A DNA stretch of 57,710 nucleotides. Origin: Roseibacillus ishigakijimensis. GTDB taxonomy: Bacteria > Verrucomicrobiota > Verrucomicrobiia > Verrucomicrobiales > Akkermansiaceae. Below are positions 1 through 6,409 of the stretch, piece after piece. The notes under the pieces were generated by a model, which saw only the letters and a list, made by a program, of their open reading frames with translations, did no database searches and was not told where the DNA came from. Position numbers and translations under genes: made by a program. The stretch spans positions 1 to 57,710 of the forward strand of contig NZ_JAENIO010000026.1 in the NCBI RefSeq assembly GCF_016595415.1, in the 5' to 3' direction. How positions within the stretch are numbered: the first letter of the stretch is position 1; each line of letters begins with the position of its first letter.

Positions 1-59
1 TGCGCTTCGCTTCGGCTCGAACTGAAGTTCTCATCCTGTAGCGGCCTGCGGCCAAAAGG

Positions 60-78
60 CATTTTCCTGCGGAAAATG
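60..78 (-). terminator. Possible terminator of tRNA-Pro
   Basis: A perfect 8-bp stem (CATTTTCC/GGAAAATG) with a 3-base loop lies at the 3' end of the tRNA on the minus strand and is followed by CCTTTTGG. It overlaps the encoded CCA end by two bases. The U-run is short, so it may instead be a processing hairpin. Confidence 0.4.
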
Positions 79-153
79 GTCGGGGTGACAGGATTCGAAC
101 CTGCGACCTCGTCGTCCCGAACGACGCGCGCTACCAAGCTGCGCTACACCCCG
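77..153 (-). tRNA. tRNA-Pro (anticodon CGG)
   Basis: Read on the minus strand, this 77-base sequence folds as a standard cloverleaf. The acceptor stem is CGGGGTG/CACCCCG, the anticodon stem is CGTCG/CGACG around the loop TTCGGGA, and the T arm carries GGTTCGAATCC. The anticodon at the centre of the loop is CGG, which reads proline CCG codons. The discriminator base is A and the CCA tail is encoded. It lies downstream of the anti-sigma gene on the same strand and could be read from its own promoter in the 70-base gap. Confidence 0.95.
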
Positions 154-224
154 TTTCGCTGTCTGCGAAGGGTTTCCTCTCTTATCCCGGACCGAGAAGC
201 AAGCTCGTTTTTCGTCGGGAGAGC

Positions 225-914
225 CTAACTTTTCTGAGTGAGTCCCTTGAGAAGATTCTTGAGCTCGTTGTAGGCACTGATGGCCCGGCGCGGATGGTTC
301 TCCCGGGCGGTGATGAGGAGGGCCCGGCAGCCATGCTCGGAGACCGCCTTGGCATGAAGGGTATTCGGCTCGTGGCGCAGGTAATCGCCTGGCTGCAGGC
401 GCCGGCCCAGGGTGGTCAGGTCGCCGCTGAGGAGGAGAATTTCTTCCATGCCCTCGTGGGCGTGGGGGAGGAACTCGGCGCCGGGATCCGCCTCCAACAA
501 AATGGTGGTGTGGGCCGCTTCCGGTAGATCGGAGAGGGTTTTGAGGCGGATTTTCTCTCCGGGCAGGCTCTGCCATTCCCCTTCGTCGTGACCGATGAAG
601 TGGTAGCCGCCCTCGGGTGGCTCTTCGTTTTCTTGGGCAGAAGGCTGCGTGGGGGAGGGTATTTCCTGGCCGATGGCGGCAAAGATCTTGTTCTTAAGGT
701 CGGGGGAGGGAGCGACGGGGGGGTAGTGGGAGGCAGTCATTTGGGCGACACTTTCATCAAATCCCCAGGAGGCACGGAAGGCTTGCCCGAGCGGACAAGA
801 TTGGCAGTGCGCCATAGCGGCAGCCTGCTCGCTATCAAGGGCATGCAATCCACTGAGCGCGGCCAGTTCCGTGGCCTGCTCGTGGGCGGGGGAGGGGTCT
901 TGCTTGGGGTTCAT
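225..914 (-). CDS. Cupin-type anti-sigma factor (ChrR/RskA-like)
   Basis: A 229-residue protein that probably holds the adjacent ECF sigma factor inactive in the cytoplasm. The N-terminal part resembles anti-sigma zinc-binding domains: a short helix-rich segment with H36-C37-x2-C40, then a PP-x-P-x-LK-like linker near residues 65-80. The C-terminal half is a ChrR-like cupin with HAHEGMEE and a later NTLH, which supplies the His/Glu metal ligands of the fold. In the known RpoE-ChrR pair the cupin senses oxidative signals; that role here is inferred from family and position only. It starts 6 bp after the sigma gene stop, so the two are co-expressed. The histidine next to the first cysteine departs from the usual H-x3-C-x2-C spacing. 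Confidence 0.85.
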   Translation of the reverse strand: MNPKQDPSPAHEQATELAALSGLHALDSEQAAAMAHCQSCPLGQAFRASWGFDESVAQMTASHYPPVAPSPDLKNKIFAAIGQEIPSPTQPSAQENEEPPEGGYHFIGHDEGEWQSLPGEKIRLKTLSDLPEAAHTTILLEADPGAEFLPHAHEGMEEILLLSGDLTTLGRRLQPGDYLRHEPNTLHAKAVSEHGCRALLITARENHPRRAISAYNELKNLLKGLTQKS

Positions 915-920
915 GGGGGT

Positions 921-1496
921 TCAGGATTCAGTTCGGTAGTCGGAGATGTCGGAGAGGGTGGTCTTGATGCGCTCCATGGCCCGGCGGATACGGGACTTCA
1001 CGGTGCCGAGGGGTTGATTGAGGTATTCGGAAATTTCGTGATGGGTCAAGCTATGGAAAAAGGCCAGCTCCAGGACGGTGCGCATCTCCTCGGGGAGGGT
1101 CTTCAGGCTTTGCCGCACGCGCTCACTGAGCTCGGCCGCGATGAGGGGGCTGTCCGGGGAAGGCTCGCCGGGCTCGCGGAAGGTTTCGCTCTTGGCGGCA
1201 TCGGCCAGCTTGTCGCGGCGTTGCCGGCTGCGGAGGCGATCGATGGCCCGGTTGCGGGTGAGGCTGATGAGCCAGGTGCTGGCTTTGCCGAGTTCGGGCC
1301 GGTACTGGTGGGCGCTCTTCCAGATGGTGACGAAGACATCTTGCAGGGTTTCTTCTGCTTCGGCGCGATTTTTCAGAATGCCGAGGGTGATGCCCAGCAA
1401 GGCACTGGCGAACTCGTCATAGAGTTGCGAAAAGGCATCCGGAGAACCCTCGGCAACTTGGGCCAAAAGGTCTTCGGGGCTGGCGGCGGAGCTCAT
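921..1496 (-). CDS. ECF RNA polymerase sigma factor
   Basis: A 191-residue extracytoplasmic-function sigma factor of about the usual length. Region 2 runs over the first half (AEAEETLQDVFVTIWKSA and a TWLISLTRNRAIDRLR-type helix). Region 4 near the C-terminus has LPEEMRTVLELAFF and the DNA-binding helix around GTVKSRIRRAMERIK. The ATG at 1496 is chosen because the longer open frame would run into the TPR gene and lacks homology, while the sigma-2 domain begins soon after MSSAASPEDLL. The start is preceded by a C-rich tract rather than a Shine-Dalgarno site. It sits between the TPR gene and its anti-sigma factor, so the group may be autoregulated. Confidence 0.92.
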   Translation of the reverse strand: MSSAASPEDLLAQVAEGSPDAFSQLYDEFASALLGITLGILKNRAEAEETLQDVFVTIWKSAHQYRPELGKASTWLISLTRNRAIDRLRSRQRRDKLADAAKSETFREPGEPSPDSPLIAAELSERVRQSLKTLPEEMRTVLELAFFHSLTHHEISEYLNQPLGTVKSRIRRAMERIKTTLSDISDYRTES

Positions 1497-1512
1497 GGGG
1501 AGGGGAAGGGAT

Positions 1513-2754
1513 TTATGATTGGGAAGGCAGCTTGGAAAGGATTTCCCGCGCGCGGGAGGCATGAAGGGGATGGAAGTGGGGATGCAGGGCGAGCGCTTTC
1601 CGTAGAAATTCCGCGGCCTGCCCCGGGTTGTCCAGCGACCATTCGATGACCCCGGCGTGATAGTAAAAGAGAGGTTCACTGGTGCCGAGAGCGCGGGCCC
1701 TGCGGGACCATTCCCGCGCTTCTTCACTCTGTCCATTCTGATGGAGAGACCAGGCCAGGGCATCCGCGGCGTGGATGTTGGGGTATTGTTCGTAAGCTTC
1801 TTTCGCTTGTTTCACAGCTAGTGGGAGGTCGTGACGGTGGTCGGCGAGGAAGAGCGCGAGCTGGCTGCTGGCCTGGTGCGTGTGACCCGCCGGGCCGTGG
1901 CTATGGTGGTGTCCGTCGCCGTGATGGTGGGCTTCCGGCAGGTGAAAGCGAATCACTGTTTCGATTTGCCGGGCCGCAGTCTCCTTTTCGCCCAAGACGG
2001 TGAGGAGATCCGCGATCCCTGCCAGCGCATCGTGGGTGGGCATGACCTCGACCGATCGGCGGTAGAGGCGGAGAGCGGCGGCTGGGTTGTTCTCTCCCGC
2101 CTCCAGGCCAGCGAGGATATTGAGGGCGCGGGGATTGCCGGGAGCGAGGGCGACCGCCGCTTCGGCAGACTGGCGGGCCTTGGGAGAGTGACCGCACTTG
2201 AGCTGGATGAGGGCGAGTTCGGCCCGGCACCAGGCCCCATTCTCGGGGTGGGGACCACCGCTGGTGATGGCTTCCCGCATCATTTCCTGGGCCCGCTCGT
2301 CTTCTCCGTGCAGCCAGAGAAGGTGGGCTGAACGGCTGAGGGTGGAAAGATCGGCCCGGATATCGAGCGCGGCCTGATAGTGGGTGAAGGCCTCCTCATA
2401 GCGGCCGAGCTCGATGGCGCCATCGCCGAGGAGCGCGTGGGCGTCTCCGGCTTGTGAATCCCGGGCCAGGGCCTTTTCCGCCCATTTCCGCCCGGCGGCG
2501 AAGTCGTGATTGGAGTTGGCGACCCAGGCCATCCCCAGGAGGCCTTCCAAGTGGTTCGGGTCCTTGGCCAGGGCCGCGCGATAGGCGGCAGCTGCTTCGG
2601 AAAAGTCGTGACTCAGGATATTGCGGGCCTCCTGCATGAGGGCGTTTCCCCGGGCGCTGAGTTCCAACGCCGTGATGGTTTCGCCGGACAAGTCGGTCAG
2701 GGCTGCGGACAGAATCAGAAGGATTCGGGAAAGGGGCTGGAGTCTGGTCTTCAT
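1513..2754 (-). CDS. Secreted TPR-repeat protein with His-rich loop
   Basis: A 413-residue protein with an N-terminal signal peptide (MKTRLQPLSRILLILSAALT) and many tetratricopeptide repeats along its whole length, for example the repeat around AAAYRAALAKDPNHLEGLLG. TPR arrays act as protein-binding scaffolds, here probably in the periplasm. An insertion at residues 276-293 contains nine histidines in eighteen residues, which looks like a metal-binding loop. The gene lies between the DUF4331 gene and the ECF sigma gene, 16 bp upstream of the latter. Its partner is not identifiable from sequence; the DUF4331 protein is the obvious candidate. Confidence 0.85.
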   Translation of the reverse strand: MKTRLQPLSRILLILSAALTDLSGETITALELSARGNALMQEARNILSHDFSEAAAAYRAALAKDPNHLEGLLGMAWVANSNHDFAAGRKWAEKALARDSQAGDAHALLGDGAIELGRYEEAFTHYQAALDIRADLSTLSRSAHLLWLHGEDERAQEMMREAITSGGPHPENGAWCRAELALIQLKCGHSPKARQSAEAAVALAPGNPRALNILAGLEAGENNPAAALRLYRRSVEVMPTHDALAGIADLLTVLGEKETAARQIETVIRFHLPEAHHHGDGHHHSHGPAGHTHQASSQLALFLADHRHDLPLAVKQAKEAYEQYPNIHAADALAWSLHQNGQSEEAREWSRRARALGTSEPLFYYHAGVIEWSLDNPGQAAEFLRKALALHPHFHPLHASRAREILSKLPSQS

Positions 2755-2799
2755 GTCGATTGGTTGAAGGGAAAAAGGGGTTTTTCCAAGGATAGGAAA

Positions 2800-2851
2800 G
2801 GCCGGAGAGAGCCCTTTTTGTGACGAACAAGGGGGTGGACTCTCTCCGGCC
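2800..2851 (-). terminator. Long hairpin between DUF4331 and TPR genes
   Basis: A perfect 12-bp inverted repeat (GGCCGGAGAGAG/CTCTCTCCGGCC) encloses 28 bases in the 119-bp gap after the DUF4331 stop. On the minus strand it is followed by TTTCCTATCC and then a second AT-rich hairpin. The U-tract is weak, so it may be a partial terminator or an mRNA-stabilising element that gives DUF4331 more transcript than the downstream regulators. Confidence 0.5.
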
Positions 2852-2873
2852 GGTTGGGGATGGGAAAAGGGGA

Positions 2874-4337
2874 CTATTGTGCGGGCGGGGCGGGATTCTG
2901 GCGTTGATCCACCGTGGTGCCGGCATGGGGTGTTCCCAAGTAAGGGAAGACCAGATTGTAGTCCTGATCATTCTCCGCGACGTTGTCGCCCACGATGGTG
3001 ATCTCCTCGTAGCCCGGGCCACTGGCCACAGCCGAGAGGGCGATGTCGACCACGTCCTCGCCAATCCGGCGTCCATTGGGCCAGCCGGAAGTGTCGCCAC
3101 CAATCAAGCTGAGGCGATTGAAGCCTGCTTGACCCGGAAGGGGCACCGGTCCGGTGGTGGTATCCACCCGGATGACGTCGGGGAGGAAAATGGCGGCCAG
3201 ATCGGCCCTCCCGCTCACGACCAATGGGCCGTTGGCAGGATCCTCGCTCTGGAAGGTGACCGCATTGATGAGAAAGGCCAGGTGGGAATTCTCGGCATAG
3301 GTCGCATAGGCGGCATCTCCCGTGGGCTTGGTCAGGTTGTAGTTGTCCTTGTCGCGATTGTGCACCAGCACTTCATTGAAGAGAGGATTGGCCAAGCGAT
3401 TGACTTGAATCCAGGGACCGGACCCGCGGGGTGGCTTGCCAGCCGAACGCAGGGTGTAGCGCTGGCGACTGACCGAAGCATAGACGCCCACTCCGCTGCG
3501 GTCACCGACGAGCGGCTCCTGATAGTCGGAGGGGGTCAGCGAGCCGACCGGGATCTGCAGGGCAAAGGTCAAGACATTGAAGCCCTGGAAGCCGTCGACG
3601 CCATTGCCATCCTGGCCAAGTCCATCCGCCCCATCTCCGTCGTTGTCGAGGATACGGGGGTTGAGGAAGTCGAAGATGCCGGGGGTATCGGCGTAGAAGC
3701 CGTCCTCGCGGGGGCCGGCCCAGGAGACGAGACCTCCGCCGAGGTCGGAGATGCCCGCTGCGGTCAGAGGGTCCAATTCGGCAAGGTTGGTCGCACCGGA
3801 GAGGGGTTCACCATTCGCATCGTTATACGGCGGGGTGGTGCGGGCCCCGATATTGGGGGGAGGAATGGGCAGATCCTCGCCGAGGACGAGGCCGTTCTTT
3901 TTCACGGTATAGGTTTGGGTGAAGTTCTGCCGCGCGTCATCAATGGTCATGATGGGGCCCGCCTCGGTTCCCAAGCCATAAGAGAGGATGGTATCCGGAT
4001 TCTTGACCACACTGACATTGGAGAACTCGAAGTCATAGCGGTCAATCTCCGCCCCGGTGGTGGGGTGGGTGATGTGGATGCTGTATTGGGCATCGTGAGC
4101 AAACCGCTCGTAGATCAGGCCATCTCCCGGCTCGGAGAAGGGGCGCACGCTGACGAGCACGTTCAACACATTCTGGGTCTCATCATTATACCGGGTGCCG
4201 ACGAAGGCGTAGACATCGGTGAGATTGGCCTGAGGATCTTGCTTGATGAGCGGGGCATCGCTGTGACTGGAGGCGAAGCTCGGGCCGCTGCCAAGGGCCA
4301 GGGTCAAGCTGGCAAAGATAGGTTTGGTGATTTTCAT
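2874..4337 (-). CDS. DUF4331 family secreted protein
   Basis: A 487-residue protein with a signal peptide (MKITKPIFASLTLALGSGPS, cleavage probably near FA-SSHSDAP). The mature N-terminus begins with SSHSDAPLIKQDPQANLTDV, the hallmark of DUF4331 proteins, and FVG and GEDV-type segments typical of the family follow. Family function is unknown. Members are exported and are often encoded beside ECF sigma factors and TPR proteins, as here. It follows the PEP-CTERM gene by 30 bp and precedes a hairpin, so it could be co-transcribed with the former. The start lacks an obvious ribosome-binding site. Confidence 0.9.
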   Translation of the reverse strand: MKITKPIFASLTLALGSGPSFASSHSDAPLIKQDPQANLTDVYAFVGTRYNDETQNVLNVLVSVRPFSEPGDGLIYERFAHDAQYSIHITHPTTGAEIDRYDFEFSNVSVVKNPDTILSYGLGTEAGPIMTIDDARQNFTQTYTVKKNGLVLGEDLPIPPPNIGARTTPPYNDANGEPLSGATNLAELDPLTAAGISDLGGGLVSWAGPREDGFYADTPGIFDFLNPRILDNDGDGADGLGQDGNGVDGFQGFNVLTFALQIPVGSLTPSDYQEPLVGDRSGVGVYASVSRQRYTLRSAGKPPRGSGPWIQVNRLANPLFNEVLVHNRDKDNYNLTKPTGDAAYATYAENSHLAFLINAVTFQSEDPANGPLVVSGRADLAAIFLPDVIRVDTTTGPVPLPGQAGFNRLSLIGGDTSGWPNGRRIGEDVVDIALSAVASGPGYEEITIVGDNVAENDQDYNLVFPYLGTPHAGTTVDQRQNPAPPAQ

Positions 4338-4367
4338 AGCTATTGTGGGGTGAGGGGGAAAAGGGGT

Positions 4368-4871
4368 TCAAGCCGGGCGGCGGCGGAGGAGAATGCTGGC
4401 GCCGAAGACCAGTCCGGCGAGCAGGCTGCTGCTGGGCTCCGGCACGGGAGAGATGGTGACGCTCCCGGTGATGTCGTCCGCAAAGGTTGATGCCTGAAAC
4501 ATCGTGAAGGCTGTGTTGGGGGCGGCGTTGCTGAGGAAGCTGAAGCCGGAGTAAGTCTCGCCCGCCATGAAGAGTTCGCTGTCTCCAAAGAAGCCCAGGG
4601 CGGGAGTGGAAGCATCATAGTCGCCATCAAATCCCATGGGAATGGTGAGCGAAGGGCCGAGGATGGAATCATTGGCAGGCACATCCGTGAAGTCGAAGGT
4701 GAAGACGTCCTCCGGGCAGTCATTGGTGATGGTCAGCTCATATAGATAAGAGCCATCGCCCTGGTCGGTGTAGACCAAATTGGCGATGATAGTGGAAGCT
4801 GGCGAGGTGCTCGCCGTGGCCAGCAAGGCCAGCAGGCTGAGGGTGCGCAGTGGGGAGTGGTGTTTGTTCAT
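4368..4871 (-). CDS. PEP-CTERM sorting domain protein
   Basis: A 167-residue exported protein. The start at 4871 gives a good signal peptide (MNKHHSPLRTLSLLALLATA); the longer open frame upstream lacks such a sequence. The C-terminus has the exosortase sorting signal: a PVPEPSSS motif, a hydrophobic helix (LLAGLVFGASILL) and an arginine-rich end (RRRPA). Such proteins are cut and anchored or secreted by an exosortase, whose gene is not in this window. The body (about residues 25-140) has no recognised domain. It is the first gene of the leftward set with DUF4331, TPR and the sigma pair. Confidence 0.85.
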   Translation of the reverse strand: MNKHHSPLRTLSLLALLATASTSPASTIIANLVYTDQGDGSYLYELTITNDCPEDVFTFDFTDVPANDSILGPSLTIPMGFDGDYDASTPALGFFGDSELFMAGETYSGFSFLSNAAPNTAFTMFQASTFADDITGSVTISPVPEPSSSLLAGLVFGASILLRRRPA

Positions 4872-5020
4872 GGCAGTGGCAGGGAGGTTGGGAAGAGCGG
4901 TGGTAATGGTCTTCACGAGGAGCAACGACTGTCCCGAAGATTTGGATGCAGGGGGGTGGCACTTTTTTCTCTTCCGGGTCTGCTCGACAGAAGGCAGCCC
5001 TTTCTTTAGCAAATAGGGCC

Positions 5021-6343
5021 ATGAACGGTTGGGCTTGGGCTGGGAGGTTGCCATGGGTGGCAGGGGGGCTGTGGCTGGCGGGCGTAGAGGTCCTCCAGGC
5101 CAATGGGGTGTGGCGCTGGGGCTACGGCGCGGCGGACTCCGGCACTGCGGGGGCCTTCGGCGGCACGGGAGGAGATTCTCTGGCCACCATGCAGCTCAAT
5201 CCGGCTGCCTTGACCACCTTGGAGCGATCCGAATGGGTCCTCGCGGGCCGGGCTCTGCTGGGAGACGGGCAGTTTCGGCGTCAGGGAGTGACCTCCGGGC
5301 TGGAGAATGCCGGAGGAGCCTTCCCTGAAGCCGCACTCGCCTGGCAGTTCCCCGACCGCCCGCTCTGGCTGGGAGTCTCGCTGGCTCCGGTGGGTGCCCT
5401 CGCGGCAGAGTGGGACTACTCTGATGTGCCCGCCACAGGCAGTGGGGTGAGCTACGGCGCGGTGGGGCACGATAGCGGCTTCCTCGCTCTCAAGGGGAAT
5501 GTCGCCCTAGCGTGGCAAGTGACTCCCGAACTCTCCCTCGGAGCCAGTCTGGGGGCGATCTACAGTCGGGTCGACTTCGATGCCCCCTTTATTTTCCAAA
5601 CCCATCCCGCCCTCGCGGGTGCGAAGGTGGACCTCGACCTCGAGACGGAGGGCTGGGCCCCCACCTGGGAGTTGGGTGCTCTCTATCATCCACACGAAGA
5701 CTGGCAGTTCGCCCTGCGGATCCGGCCCGAGGTGGAGCTGGACAACGAGGGCTCGGCCCGGGCCGACTTCTCGGCGCAGATCCCGGGGCTGGCGGACCCG
5801 CAAGCGGACTACGAGGCGCGGAGTCGCAACACCCTGCCCCTGATGATCGGTTTGGGTTTCTCCTGGCAGGCCCAGGAACGCTTGCGGGTGGGCGGGTGGG
5901 CGGAGTGGTTTGACTGGAGTTCTTCTTTTGACGAGTTTCCGGTCGCTCTTTCCGGGGGGAGCAACGGCGCGGTCAATGGAGCGATTGCCACCGATGCTCC
6001 GCAGGATCGGGTGCCCTTGGAGTGGGACGACCGCCTGGTCCTCGCCCTCGGGGTCGAGTATGAGCTCGACGAGCAGTGGACCCTGCGGGGAGGGTGGCGC
6101 TTTGGCGACTCTCCCGTGCCCCGGAGCCTGGTGACGCCATTGAACGCATCCATCACCGAGCACGCCTTGACCTGGGGCCTGGGCTGGCGGAGCGGGGATT
6201 GGCGCATTGATGCCAGCTATGGAATCGAATTCGGTGAAAAGGCCCGGGTGGGCGAGAGTGGTTACCGGGCCGGGGAGTATTCCAACAGCTCGGTGGATTT
6301 TGTTCTGCACCACTTCGGGCTCAGTGTGGCGCGGGAATTCTAG
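5021..6343 (+). CDS. FadL/OmpP1-like outer membrane transport protein
   Basis: A 440-residue predicted outer-membrane beta-barrel. After an N-terminal export signal ending near LAGVEVLQA, the mature part begins GVWRWGYGAADSGTAGAFGG and contains the DSLATMQLNPAAL element, which matches the AxDA..xNPAgL region of the FadL/TodX family that moves hydrophobic compounds across the outer membrane. The rest alternates aromatic and small residues as in barrel strands and ends in phenylalanine (SVAREF), the usual C-terminal barrel signature. The ATG at 5021 is preferred over the longer frame because it starts the signal peptide. It is divergent from the PEP-CTERM gene. The substrate cannot be told. Confidence 0.82.
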   Translation: MNGWAWAGRLPWVAGGLWLAGVEVLQANGVWRWGYGAADSGTAGAFGGTGGDSLATMQLNPAALTTLERSEWVLAGRALLGDGQFRRQGVTSGLENAGGAFPEAALAWQFPDRPLWLGVSLAPVGALAAEWDYSDVPATGSGVSYGAVGHDSGFLALKGNVALAWQVTPELSLGASLGAIYSRVDFDAPFIFQTHPALAGAKVDLDLETEGWAPTWELGALYHPHEDWQFALRIRPEVELDNEGSARADFSAQIPGLADPQADYEARSRNTLPLMIGLGFSWQAQERLRVGGWAEWFDWSSSFDEFPVALSGGSNGAVNGAIATDAPQDRVPLEWDDRLVLALGVEYELDEQWTLRGGWRFGDSPVPRSLVTPLNASITEHALTWGLGWRSGDWRIDASYGIEFGEKARVGESGYRAGEYSNSSVDFVLHHFGLSVAREF

Positions 6344-6352
6344 CAAAAAAAA

Positions 6353-6372
6353 CGACCTTCCGGAGAAGGTCG
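6353..6372 (-). terminator. Rho-independent terminator of PVC heme protein gene
   Basis: CGACCTTC/GAAGGTCG with a 4-base loop is followed on the minus strand by a run of eight T residues. It sits between the converging FadL-like and PVC heme-binding genes and may also stop plus-strand transcripts, though with a poorer U-tract. Confidence 0.85.
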
Positions 6373-6409
6373 TGGCTGGTTCTTGAGACTCGGTATCCGG
6401 TTTGCCGAA

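Noticed and set aside
588-1649. 353-residue plus-strand open frame opposite the sigma/anti-sigma genes
   Set aside because: Gly/Val-rich low-complexity translation antisense to recognisable genes; a GC-content shadow.
2820-4490. 556-residue plus-strand open frame opposite DUF4331
   Set aside because: Repetitive Gly/Glu/Ile composition, no start signal, and the opposite strand has a signal peptide and family match.
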